Below are positions 35,997-44,889 of a DNA stretch of 64,000 nucleotides, piece by piece (the first letter of the stretch is position 1; the number at the start of each line of letters is the position of its first letter). The notes below the pieces were generated by a model, which made no database searches, had not been told where the DNA came from, and saw only the letters and a list, made by a program, of their open reading frames with translations. Source of the DNA: SZUA-22 sp963751695. GTDB taxonomy: Bacteria > Bacteroidota > Ignavibacteria > Ignavibacteriales > Melioribacteraceae. A program made the position numbers and the translations under genes. The stretch covers positions 248,001-312,000 of the forward strand of contig CAVVVP010000004.1 of NCBI GenBank assembly GCA_963751695.1, in the 5' to 3' direction.

Positions 35997-37080
35997 ACTC
36001 TTTTAATTTTCTATATAAAGTTCGTTCACTAATTTTAAGCAATTTTGCAGTCAATTTCTTGTTCCATTTTGTTTGACTTAAAGCACTTATTATTGCTTCC
36101 TTCTCAAGCTGATCCATCGGTTTTATTTCTTCACCCTCCGCATTATCAATGTTGCTTATGTTCTGTAATGCTAGATGCTTAAGTTCTGAAATATCTTTCT
36201 TTAGATCTATCAAAGCACGGTAAATCATTTCTCTATCAAGGGCATCGCTGGGTTTGTCGAGATAGATTGGAAGATTTGGACTATTGTAAGCTTCTTCAGC
36301 TGGATGAATCAATTGTGAGATTGCACTGGCAGAGATATTATTTGTTCTGCTTAAAGCAAGTGCGGAGTCTATCACATTCTTTAATTCCCTTATATTTCCA
36401 GGCCAGGAATATCCAAACAAAAGATCTCTCGCATCTTGAGAGATTGTAAACTCTGGGAGATTATTTCTCTCTATGTACTCATTTAAAAAGTGATTAGTTA
36501 GTGCAAGGATATCTTCGCGTCTTTCTCTCAAGGGTGGAATGGTTAATGTCACAGCTTTCAATCTAAAATAGAGATCGTTTCGAAATCTTTTTGCATCAAC
36601 TTCCTGCTGCAGACTTTTATTTGTTGCAGCAATTATTCTTACATTTACCTTTGTTACTCTTTCGCTGCCGAGTCTCATGAATTCGTTATTTTCAAGAACT
36701 CTTAAAAGCTTTACTTGAGTTGTTAATGGCATTTCGCCAATTTCATCAAGAAATAGAGTTCCATTATCAGCAATTTCGAAATATCCCTTTCGTTCATCTA
36801 TAGCACCTGTAAATGAACCCTTTTCATGTCCGAATAATTCAGATTCCAAAATTCCTTCTGGAATTGCACCGCAATTAACACTTACTAGTTTATTGCCGGC
36901 TCTTTTACTTGCATTATGTATTGCACGAGCAAAAACATCTTTTCCAACTCCGCTTTCTCCAGTAATAAGAATTGCAATATCTGATTGAGCAACTTGAATA
37001 GAAATGTCTACTAGATCTTTGATTTTTCTGGAATGAGTAATAATTCCGAAATTATTTTGAAATTCTTCTGTTGTCATCAT
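35983..37080 (-). CDS. Sigma-54-dependent transcriptional activator without receiver domain
   Basis: A 365-residue bacterial enhancer-binding protein. It begins directly with the AAA+ domain: Walker A G-E-S-G-V-G-K-D (41-48), the sigma-54 contact loop G-S-F-T-G-A (88-93, serine in place of the usual alanine, a known variant), Walker B L-F-L-D-E-I-G-E-M (109-117) and A-A-T-N-K arginine-finger region. A Fis-type helix-turn-helix closes the protein (L-L-K-I-S-E-R-T-L-Y-R-K-L). There is no N-terminal sensor domain, so it is probably controlled by partner or amount. It heads the operon with the LptE-like, GT2 and TPR genes. Confidence 0.93.
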   Translation of the reverse strand: MMTTEEFQNNFGIITHSRKIKDLVDISIQVAQSDIAILITGESGVGKDVFARAIHNASKRAGNKLVSVNCGAIPEGILESELFGHEKGSFTGAIDERKGYFEIADNGTLFLDEIGEMPLTTQVKLLRVLENNEFMRLGSERVTKVNVRIIAATNKSLQQEVDAKRFRNDLYFRLKAVTLTIPPLRERREDILALTNHFLNEYIERNNLPEFTISQDARDLLFGYSWPGNIRELKNVIDSALALSRTNNISASAISQLIHPAEEAYNSPNLPIYLDKPSDALDREMIYRALIDLKKDISELKHLALQNISNIDNAEGEEIKPMDQLEKEAIISALSQTKWNKKLTAKLLKISERTLYRKLKEYEIN

Positions 37081-37391
37081 TTTTCTTTAATTCTTGTCTA
37101 AAATTACGAAAAGAGGGAGTGAAATACCACCAATTTGTAAATACCTATGTCATATAGGCAGTATAACACGCATACCGACATGAATCTACTCAGTGAATTA
37201 ATTGTGCTCCAAAACACAAATCGGGTAAAAATCCTCCCCTGATCAAACATTTATCCGTAAAACTATTGAAATACTCCTATATCTTATTATATTATTAGTC
37301 GAATTCTTTTTATGAAGTTATGTGCTGAATTAGTCTGTAAACAAGAGCAGTATTTCTTATAAATTAAATAATAATTTAGTGGGCTAAGAAA
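37081..37391. other. Divergent intergenic region with no gene seen
   Basis: About 310 AT-rich bases between the sigma-54 activator gene and the first large T9SS cargo gene. It must hold both promoters. I looked for a TGGCAC-N5-TTGC sigma-54 site and for a TAnnTTTG Bacteroidota -7 element and found neither convincingly. No RNA gene or open frame of interest was seen. Confidence 0.5.
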
Positions 37392-40300
37392 ATGAAACAG
37401 CTAATTTTATCTTTAATTATTATCCTCTCAGTAAATGTTTTCTCACAAATCTCAGACTTTCGAATATTTTCATTCCTTGAACCTATCAGCAACAATATTC
37501 CGGAATCTGCATTAGTTGAGGGAGCAGAAAACGAACTGATAATGTTCTGGACCGATTCTACAAATCTGCATATGACAAGCAGCATGGATGGTGGCATTAG
37601 CTGGGCTAATGGATTTAGAACTCTTTATTCCAATGTAAATCTGTCTGATTCTCTGTCTGATCTCAATGCTCTGAAAATTAATAACGGTAGAATACTCGTA
37701 ACCTTTAAGCATAAGCTCCATTATATAATCTTTTCGGATGACAATGGAGTAACTTGGTCTGAACCAGTCCACTTAGTCACTAATGTAAATGTTGTTAGAC
37801 AGAGAATGGTAAAAGAATCCAGCTTAATACAGACTAGTGACAGTAAAATATGGTTCGTTTATAATAGACTTAATATGATAAACTCTATTAGAAGCATTGA
37901 TGGAATCACTTGGACGGATTTTGATACGCTTGTAATTCTAGAAGAAGGCACTCCACATTTTTCAACAGTTAATTCTCATTGGGATAATTCACTGCTACTG
38001 TTTTATCAGAATTATACGGATAGTACGAGCACATTAGAGTATCGCAGTAGCAGTGATAAAGGATCTAACTGGAGTGAACCCACGATTTTATTTAATGATG
38101 GAAATCTGAGATCTAGACCAAGAATATCAGCTGATCTGTCAGGAAGTCTTATTTTAACATTTTGCCAAATTGATCCTACACCCTTCGACAAATATTATCA
38201 AAATGTGATTTATTGGTCAAACTTGCTGAATGGTAATTCAGAATGGGAACCTCCGGTATATGTGACAGAATTTACTGGATTCAACGGTTGGCAGAATTTA
38301 GCATTGGTGGATGGAAAGATATATATCAGTTTTACATCTGATAGGAACGGCGAAGGTTATGTTTTGAACTACGGAATTGTTGGAGAGTCTCAAGATGATC
38401 TAGCTCCACCAAAAATATTTGAGACAGACCTATATTATCAAAACAATGAGCCTAATATAAACGTATACTTCACGGCCAAAGTTTATGATGATGAGATTGC
38501 AGAAGTATTATTTCACTGCGTAGAAAAAGATAGTTTAGAAAAAACTTCTGAATTATTTGATGACGGTATGCACAATGATGGTGTAGCTGAAGACTATATT
38601 TTTGGTAGTGAGCTTTTGGGGTTAGATAACAAATTCGAATACTCAATTTATTATTCTGCAGCAGATATTAATAATAATATTTATGAAACTCCATCTGAAG
38701 AAATCAGTTCACCCTTCACCCCAGTTGGAGGGAGCGAATTTGCTCTTGACAATAACAACTTGTGGGTTCCGATTAATGATAGAGGAGTGATTGGTGATGT
38801 TGAAGCTGTTAGACCAGATGGATCTGTGAGTAGGAGAGTGGGGTTTGAAGAATCATATGTTATGTATGGTGGAGGATTTGCATTGAGTGGCTATACTGAT
38901 GGCCATTTGTGGAGTAATGGAGTGATGGAGTCAAATAGAATAAATGATTATTTGCACGGGAATGTTACTGAAATCGAGTCTGCAAACATGATTCATGTCG
39001 TAAGGTCTTCTCATCCAGACTTTTACCAATCTTGGATTGATTGGAAAGATGCCGTAAAGCAAGGAGCAGAATTTTATGATGGTGATGGGAATGGGATTTA
39101 TGAACCTATAGATAAAAATGGTAATGGGAAGTGGGACGAAAATGAAGATAAACCCAATGTAATTGGCGATATAACAGCATTTACAGTTTATAATGATGGA
39201 GTAGTTCCCTTTGAGCGAACATTTTCTGACGTAATGCCTCAAGGAATAGAGATAAGACAATCTGTATTCTCATATGCAACAGAGAATCAGCCGAGTCTAT
39301 CAAATACTGTTTTTATTAAATATCAGATTGAAAATATGGCAACTGTAACTGACACATTAAAATCTGCGTACTTTGCTGTTTGGACTGATCCAGATATTGG
39401 TGATGCATTAGATGATCTTCTCGGTGTAGATACACTCCTAAATGCTGCATACTGCTACAATGATGGTGATGATATACCAGATTATGAGAGCAATAGTAAT
39501 TATGGCACTAATCCACCGGCTTGTTTTATGCCTTTTATTCAAGGACCCCCAACCTATATTCCCGGAGAAACCTTTATTGACAACAATGATAATGGAAGAT
39601 TCGATATGGTGACTGATACACCACTTGATTCGGCTATTAGTAGAATGGGGCAGTATGGAGGAGTTTCAATAAAAGACGGAGCAAAAAACAATCAAATAAC
39701 TTCTAGTATTCAAACATTATCTTCTCATCCAACCCAAAGCAGTCCTCGTTCCAAAGAAGATCTTAGGAATTACATGCTTGGAATGGATTCGGAAGAAAAT
39801 TATATTGATCCATGCTATTGGGGATATGGAGAGGTTTATGAGGAAGATTGCAATTCTGTAAATCCACGGTTTATGTACTCTGGTGATCCAGTTATGCAAC
39901 AGGGATGGATTAATACTCAAATATCGGATATAAAACAAATTACTTCGACTGGTCCATTCGAACTCATTAAGAACGAACCGATCGATATCATAACCGCTTA
40001 TGTTGTTGGAAGAGGCGACGATCCTTTAAGTTCAATAACAGAAGCCAGAAAGAATGTACAGAATGCAATAGAGTTTTATGAAAGTAATTTTGGAGATACT
40101 GCGGTGGTTGGCGTACAAAAGGAAAATACTCATTTGCCGGAGAAATATGTTCTGCACCAAAATTATCCAAATCCATTTAATCCGAGTACAACAATAAGCT
40201 ACTCACTGCCAACGCAGTCTCAAGTCGAGCTTAAAATTTATGATGTGCTTGGTAGAGAAGTAGCAACACTTGTTAACAAAGAGCAGAATACTGGAAGTTA

Positions 40301-40403
40301 CCAAGTTCAGTTTAATGCAAGCAATTTAGGTAGTGGAGTATATTTCTACCAGATCAGAGCTGGAAGTTTTGTGGAAAGGAAGAAGATGATATTGCTAAAA
40401 TAA
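37392..40403 (+). CDS. Large secreted protein with Asp-boxes, Ca-type Asp/Asn repeats and T9SS sorting domain
   Basis: A 1003-residue exported protein (signal peptide 1-19). The first third holds four Asp-box motifs (S-x-D-x-G-x-[TS]-W and close forms at 64-71, 115-122, 168-174, 220-227), so it probably forms a beta-propeller like sialidases, though catalytic residues of a sialidase are not evident. A middle segment near 563-587 (D-G-D-G-N-G-I-Y-E-P and D-K-N-G-N-G-K-W-D-E-N-E-D) looks like a calcium-binding loop pair. The last 80 residues are a T9SS sorting domain (N-Y-P-N-P-F-N-P-S-T-T-I). Function is unknown; a carbohydrate-binding or surface role is possible. Confidence 0.85.
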   Translation: MKQLILSLIIILSVNVFSQISDFRIFSFLEPISNNIPESALVEGAENELIMFWTDSTNLHMTSSMDGGISWANGFRTLYSNVNLSDSLSDLNALKINNGRILVTFKHKLHYIIFSDDNGVTWSEPVHLVTNVNVVRQRMVKESSLIQTSDSKIWFVYNRLNMINSIRSIDGITWTDFDTLVILEEGTPHFSTVNSHWDNSLLLFYQNYTDSTSTLEYRSSSDKGSNWSEPTILFNDGNLRSRPRISADLSGSLILTFCQIDPTPFDKYYQNVIYWSNLLNGNSEWEPPVYVTEFTGFNGWQNLALVDGKIYISFTSDRNGEGYVLNYGIVGESQDDLAPPKIFETDLYYQNNEPNINVYFTAKVYDDEIAEVLFHCVEKDSLEKTSELFDDGMHNDGVAEDYIFGSELLGLDNKFEYSIYYSAADINNNIYETPSEEISSPFTPVGGSEFALDNNNLWVPINDRGVIGDVEAVRPDGSVSRRVGFEESYVMYGGGFALSGYTDGHLWSNGVMESNRINDYLHGNVTEIESANMIHVVRSSHPDFYQSWIDWKDAVKQGAEFYDGDGNGIYEPIDKNGNGKWDENEDKPNVIGDITAFTVYNDGVVPFERTFSDVMPQGIEIRQSVFSYATENQPSLSNTVFIKYQIENMATVTDTLKSAYFAVWTDPDIGDALDDLLGVDTLLNAAYCYNDGDDIPDYESNSNYGTNPPACFMPFIQGPPTYIPGETFIDNNDNGRFDMVTDTPLDSAISRMGQYGGVSIKDGAKNNQITSSIQTLSSHPTQSSPRSKEDLRNYMLGMDSEENYIDPCYWGYGEVYEEDCNSVNPRFMYSGDPVMQQGWINTQISDIKQITSTGPFELIKNEPIDIITAYVVGRGDDPLSSITEARKNVQNAIEFYESNFGDTAVVGVQKENTHLPEKYVLHQNYPNPFNPSTTISYSLPTQSQVELKIYDVLGREVATLVNKEQNTGSYQVQFNASNLGSGVYFYQIRAGSFVERKKMILLK
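40315..40363 (+). repeat. 49-nt tract identical to 43320-43368
   Basis: Within the sorting domain of the first cargo gene, 49 consecutive bases (starting ATGCAAGCAATTTAGG) are identical to the same place in the second gene. Flanking codons differ at many third positions, so identity is locally higher than in the rest of the pair. Confidence 0.9.
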
Positions 40404-40414
40404 ATAACTAAGAA

Positions 40415-43408
40415 ATGATAAGAAAAATTACAATAATATTATTTACGATTAGTCTAACTCTTTCAGCACAGTTAGAGAGTTTCGAAAGATTTCCCATGCT
40501 CGAGCCGATAGATGGATATATTCCCGAATCAGTATTAGTTGAAGGAACAAAAAATGAGCTAATCATGTTCTGGGTCGATTCAACTGATCTCAGCATGTCT
40601 AGAAGTATTGATGAAGGAGTGAGTTGGAGTAATCCAGTAAAGTTGTACGATCAAACAGAAAGATTCGATTCATTATCAGATTTAAATGTTCTGAAAATTA
40701 TTTCTGGAAGAATACTTGTTACCTTTAAGCATAAATTTCATTACTTAATTTATTCTGATGATAACGGAGAGACGTGGTCTGAACGTTTAGCACTACTCAC
40801 TCATAATAACGATATTTTTAGAAGGAGAATATTTGAATCAAGTCTTTCGCAGACCGATGAAGGAAAAATTAGATTTGTATATAATAGGTTAAATTCAATT
40901 TTTTCAATTCAAAGCGAAGATGGAATTACTTGGAGCGAAATGGATACAGTTTTTATCCCCGATAATGGAAGTCCTCATTTTGCATCAATTCATTCTCATG
41001 GAGTGGACTCGTTGATACTGATTTATCATCACGAAGTAAATGATACATCAAGATTAGTATACCAACTGAGTCAAGATGGAAAAACTTGGAGCAAGCCGAC
41101 GAGCATTATAGATGATGGTCGGAATAAAACACAACCAAGAGTTACCTTAAACTTGAACGGCGATCTAATTCTAACCTATTGCCAATATGATCCAACACAT
41201 TTTGAAGCTTTCCCTGATCAGAATATTTTTTGGACAGAACTTCCAAGCGGCACGAATTCTTGGAAAGACCCGGAGAAGATATCAGAATATGTCGGTTTTG
41301 ATGGCTGGCAGAATATTATGGTTGCTGATTCAACAAATTATGTTTCATTCACCTCGGACAGAGTTGGAAATGGTAACGGTATATATTATGGAGTATTAGG
41401 CGAATCGACAGATGAATATACACCACCGAAGATCTATAATTTAGATATCAAATACCAGAACGATTATCCAAGGGTTAATATTTACTTTACAGCAAAGGCT
41501 TATGATACTGATGAGATAAACAATGTAATCTTTCATATTATAGATAAGGGAGGTACAGAATATACAGTTGAGATGTTTGATGACGGTATGCATGGCGATG
41601 CAGAAGTTGGAGATTTCATTTTTGGGGGTGAGTTGCTTGGCTTATTCAACAGTCTAGATCATGAGGTTTATTTCTCAGCAACTGATATTGAAGACCATGC
41701 CTATCGAACACCCTCAGAAAATATTGAATCACCTTTTCCTCCAGATGGAGAAAACATATTTCTATTTGATAATAACAATCTCCTATTCCCGATTAATGAT
41801 AGGGGGGTAATTGGCGATGTACCCGCATTGGATGAACACTACAACTTCGGAGTTCGGTTTGAAGAAGGGAAAGTAATATATTCAGCCGGATTTGTATTAA
41901 GCGGTTATACAAATGGATCGCTTTGGGGAAACGGGGTAATGTCATCTACAAGAACAATAGATTATCTTCATGGTACAATAGAAGACGTAGAATCGAAAAA
42001 CAATGTCCATGTTGTTCGCTCTTCACAACCAGATTTTTATCAATCTTGGATTGACTGGATAGATGCTGTCAATCAAGGTGCAGAGTTCTATGATGGAGAT
42101 GGAGATGGTAAGTATGATCCAATAGATAAAAACAATAATGGCATATGGGATGAGAATGAGGACAAACCAAATATTATTGGCGATGTAACTGCATTTACAG
42201 TATACAATGATGGATTGCCGTCACATCTTAGGCATAGTATGCCTAGCGAACCACAAGGAATTGAGATTAAGCAAACTGCATTCTCCTACAACAAAAGAAC
42301 ACTACCAGAACTATCTAATGTAGTGTATGTTAAGTACAGCATAGAGAACATGGGAACAGTTGTTGATACATTAGACTCAGTATATTTTGGGTTATGGAAC
42401 GAATTTACAATTGGTGAATTCTGGGATGATTTAGGCGGAACAGATACAAATTTCAACTCGATTTATGGATATAATAATGGCATTGATTTGGAATTCGGGA
42501 ATAATGCACCCTCATGCTTTATTTCACTAGTTCAAGGTCCGCCAAATTATGTATTAAGTGAAACTTTTACTGATTTGAATGGGAATGGATTATTTGATGA
42601 TGGTATAGACATAGCGCTAGATACTGCAATAAACAATAAAGGACAAATTCTATTAAAGGAATTAATACCGGGAGCAAAAAACAGTAATATGTCTGCTGCA
42701 ATACACTATATGGAGCATGCAACACTAGGTCACCCGGTATCCGAAAATCAATTACGATATTATATGTTAGGCCTAAATGCTCACGGAGAACTAATTGATC
42801 CGTGTAATTGGTGGGATGGAAGGATTTATGAAGAAGATTGTGCTACTATAGATTCAAGATTTATGTACTCTGGAGATCCAGTGGCACAAACTGGCTGGAT
42901 AAATAGAAATGGTTATGAACAAAGACAACTTGCTTCAACCGGCCCATTTAATTTAGTTAAGAACAAACCGGTTGATATCATAGTTGCTTACGTTATCGGT
43001 AGGGGAGTAGATAGTTTAAACTCCATAACAGAAGCAAGAAAGAACGTACAGAATGCAATAGATTTTTACGAAACTAACTTTACGTACACTGTGGAAGTTG
43101 GAGTAGAGGATAATAAAGTTGATTTGCCGGAGAAGTATGTTCTTTACCAGAACTACCCAAATCCGTTTAACCCAACTACAACAATAAGCTATGAGATTCC
43201 GGATCAAGCCCGGAATGACAATATGCTCGTGCAGCTAAAAATATACGATGTACTGGGTAGGGAAGTATCAACGCCGGTGAATAAAGAGCAGACCGCAGGC
43301 ATATACCAAGTTCAATATGATGCAAGCAATTTAGGTAGTGGAGTATATTTCTACCAGATCAGAGCTGGCAGTTTTGTTGAAAGCAAGAAGATGATATTGT
43401 TAAAGTGA
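40415..43408 (+). CDS. Tandem paralogue of the preceding T9SS cargo protein
   Basis: A 997-residue protein aligned end to end with the previous one, starting 11 bases after its stop. It shares the Asp-boxes (S-I-D-E-G-V-S-W, S-D-D-N-G-E-T-W, S-E-D-G-I-T-W, S-Q-D-G-K-T-W), the central Q-S-W-I-D-W and A-F-T-V-Y-N-D-G blocks, the Asp/Asn calcium-type loops and the T9SS domain (N-Y-P-N-P-F-N-P-T-T-T-I). The sorting domain has a five-residue insertion around D-Q-A-R-N-D-N relative to its twin, encoded by a palindromic DNA element at 43196-43216. Divergence elsewhere suggests an older duplication. The last bases overlap the convergent MBL gene. Confidence 0.85.
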   Translation: MIRKITIILFTISLTLSAQLESFERFPMLEPIDGYIPESVLVEGTKNELIMFWVDSTDLSMSRSIDEGVSWSNPVKLYDQTERFDSLSDLNVLKIISGRILVTFKHKFHYLIYSDDNGETWSERLALLTHNNDIFRRRIFESSLSQTDEGKIRFVYNRLNSIFSIQSEDGITWSEMDTVFIPDNGSPHFASIHSHGVDSLILIYHHEVNDTSRLVYQLSQDGKTWSKPTSIIDDGRNKTQPRVTLNLNGDLILTYCQYDPTHFEAFPDQNIFWTELPSGTNSWKDPEKISEYVGFDGWQNIMVADSTNYVSFTSDRVGNGNGIYYGVLGESTDEYTPPKIYNLDIKYQNDYPRVNIYFTAKAYDTDEINNVIFHIIDKGGTEYTVEMFDDGMHGDAEVGDFIFGGELLGLFNSLDHEVYFSATDIEDHAYRTPSENIESPFPPDGENIFLFDNNNLLFPINDRGVIGDVPALDEHYNFGVRFEEGKVIYSAGFVLSGYTNGSLWGNGVMSSTRTIDYLHGTIEDVESKNNVHVVRSSQPDFYQSWIDWIDAVNQGAEFYDGDGDGKYDPIDKNNNGIWDENEDKPNIIGDVTAFTVYNDGLPSHLRHSMPSEPQGIEIKQTAFSYNKRTLPELSNVVYVKYSIENMGTVVDTLDSVYFGLWNEFTIGEFWDDLGGTDTNFNSIYGYNNGIDLEFGNNAPSCFISLVQGPPNYVLSETFTDLNGNGLFDDGIDIALDTAINNKGQILLKELIPGAKNSNMSAAIHYMEHATLGHPVSENQLRYYMLGLNAHGELIDPCNWWDGRIYEEDCATIDSRFMYSGDPVAQTGWINRNGYEQRQLASTGPFNLVKNKPVDIIVAYVIGRGVDSLNSITEARKNVQNAIDFYETNFTYTVEVGVEDNKVDLPEKYVLYQNYPNPFNPTTTISYEIPDQARNDNMLVQLKIYDVLGREVSTPVNKEQTAGIYQVQYDASNLGSGVYFYQIRAGSFVESKKMILLK
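43196..43216. repeat. Palindromic element inserted in frame in a coding sequence
   Basis: A perfect 7-bp inverted repeat (ATTCCGG, 43196-43202, and CCGGAAT, 43210-43216) around a 7-base loop ATCAAGC. It is GC-richer than its surroundings and coincides with a five-residue insertion relative to the paralogue. The motif resembles the CCGGATCAAG-type small palindromes dispersed in several bacterial genomes. Confidence 0.75.
43320..43368 (+). repeat. 49-nt tract identical to 40315-40363
   Basis: The second copy of the identical tract, in the sorting domain of the downstream paralogue. It encodes A-S-N-L-G-S-G-V-Y-F-Y-Q-I-R-A-G, the most conserved strand pair of the T9SS domain. Confidence 0.9.
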
Positions 43409-44170
43409 AAGATTAATCTTCATTCCATCGTAGGTTAATACAAACTGTTTTTTCTTAGTATCTGAAAGTGAGTTTATACTTTTCTGCAACTCGGTCTCAT
43501 CATCAATATGAACTAAGTAACATTTTTCAGGTTTTATCATTTCAACTGCATCAACTATTTCCTTAAGCTCAATATGAGTAGACTCACTGATCAAGTAGTC
43601 AATTGTGAAATCACTGAATAAGTAAAGATCACTTCTAGTGCCAACATCGGCAGTATATTGAAGGTTATTTGATTTGTTTTGAATCAAAAAACTTGATGAT
43701 ACGAATGCAAGATCATTATACCCATCAAGTTCAGCCTTTTTTTTGACATGATCATTTTTTCTTGGTAGAATTTTCAAATCACCAGCGACGTTAATCACAT
43801 GCTCAAATTCATACCCGATAATTTTCAGATCGAAACCAATAGTCTCCCTAAAAAGATAAGAGACGTTTATAAATTCGCTTAAAAATTTTAGAAAATCTTT
43901 ATGGATAAAAATTGTGAGTGGAAATGTTCTACCTTGTATCTTCATCTGAGTCAGAAGGGAGGCAACTCCAGCAAAGTGATCTGCATGAGTATGAGAGATA
44001 ATAATTGAGTCAATAGAGTTAACAGAAATATCAGAAGCTACTAATGCTTTAGATATTCCATCTCCAGCATCGATAAGTAGATTTTTGATAGGATCAGAAA
44101 TTAAAATAGAAGTGTGAAATCTTTCAAGGGAGGTTTTCCCGGAACCAGTTCCAATAAAAGTTAGTTCCAT
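43400..44170 (-). CDS. MBL-fold metal hydrolase, RNase Z-like
   Basis: A 256-residue metallo-beta-lactamase-fold protein. The start M-E-L-T-F-I-G-T-G-S-G is typical of the ribonuclease Z/arylsulfatase-like group, and the metal motif is H-T-H-A-D-H (60-65). Later ligands lie in the segment S-E-S-T-H near residue 200 and in V-H-I-D-D-E. It is shorter than true tRNase Z (about 300 residues) and I do not see the exosite arm, so an RNase Z role is uncertain. It is the last gene of the minus-strand run miaB - SPOR - MBL and overlaps the convergent cargo gene by 9 bases. Confidence 0.8.
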   Translation of the reverse strand: MELTFIGTGSGKTSLERFHTSILISDPIKNLLIDAGDGISKALVASDISVNSIDSIIISHTHADHFAGVASLLTQMKIQGRTFPLTIFIHKDFLKFLSEFINVSYLFRETIGFDLKIIGYEFEHVINVAGDLKILPRKNDHVKKKAELDGYNDLAFVSSSFLIQNKSNNLQYTADVGTRSDLYLFSDFTIDYLISESTHIELKEIVDAVEMIKPEKCYLVHIDDETELQKSINSLSDTKKKQFVLTYDGMKINLSL

Positions 44171-44181
44171 TTACAACCTTA

Positions 44182-44877
44182 TTATTTAACGGTAATTATT
44201 CTTCCGTTTATCTTATACTTAGAGTTAATCGTTTGAAGCTGTTTTTTTGCTTCCTCTTGATTGCTGTATTTACCAACAATCACAACATTAAGAAGTGATC
44301 CGCCAACTTCCTTTGTAAACATTGATGAATAATGCCCATCATTTTCAAAGCTTTTTTTTAGATTTTCTGCATTCCCTTTATTCATGAATGCACCTGCTTG
44401 AATGGAATACTGTTTCTCGGAAACAACTTCTCTAATTGGTTTAGATTCAGGCTCATTCTTTTCCCTACTTTCGTAGTAAATATCTTCAGAGGGAAGTGTT
44501 CTATCTGCTGCCTTTATATATGGCGATTTTGGATATTCATTTTTCAGCTTCGAAAGATATCCATCTGCTTTATTATAGATACCTAGTGAGTAGTAATATG
44601 AAAATGTTCTGTAGAGTGCAGCATCGGCATATTGATTCTGAGGATAATTGGAGAATATCTGGATGTATTTGTTGACCGCTTCGACACCATCTTCAGTAAG
44701 AACTGCATCAAGAAATTTCACTGAGGGATCATTAGGCGTTTCTCCTAGGTAAGTTCCCAGTTTAGTTCTAGCTCCAATAAGATCGCCATTCTCAATATCT
44801 TTTAACGCAGGAACAATATTTGTTTGTGAAAACAAAACCGAAGCAGACAGTAAGATATTGATAATGAAATATTTCAT
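44182..44877 (-). CDS. Exported TPR-like protein with SPOR domain
   Basis: A 231-residue protein with a signal peptide (1-17), a helical part with tetratricopeptide/Sel1-like character (A-L-K-D-I-E-N-G-D-L-I-G-A-R, Y-A-D-A-A-L-Y-R-T-F-S-Y-Y), and a C-terminal SPOR domain (about 157-231, starting Y-S-I-Q-A-G-A-F and ending G-R-I-I-T-V-K). SPOR domains bind denuded peptidoglycan strands, often at division sites. It lies between the MBL gene (11 bases) and miaB (12 bases), so the three are likely cotranscribed. Confidence 0.85.
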   Translation of the reverse strand: MKYFIINILLSASVLFSQTNIVPALKDIENGDLIGARTKLGTYLGETPNDPSVKFLDAVLTEDGVEAVNKYIQIFSNYPQNQYADAALYRTFSYYYSLGIYNKADGYLSKLKNEYPKSPYIKAADRTLPSEDIYYESREKNEPESKPIREVVSEKQYSIQAGAFMNKGNAENLKKSFENDGHYSSMFTKEVGGSLLNVVIVGKYSNQEEAKKQLQTINSKYKINGRIITVK

Positions 44878-44889
44878 ATGACCAATCTA

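Noticed and set aside
37081..37391. Sigma-54 promoter upstream of the activator or cargo gene
   Set aside because: No sequence close to TGGCAC-N5-TTGC was found on either strand.
37392..40403. Calling the Asp-box protein a sialidase
   Set aside because: Asp-boxes occur in many beta-propellers; the arginine triad and nucleophile of sialidases were not found.
43400..44170. Calling the MBL-fold protein tRNase Z (rnz)
   Set aside because: It is shorter than true RNase Z and no exosite arm is visible; only the fold and metal motif are certain.
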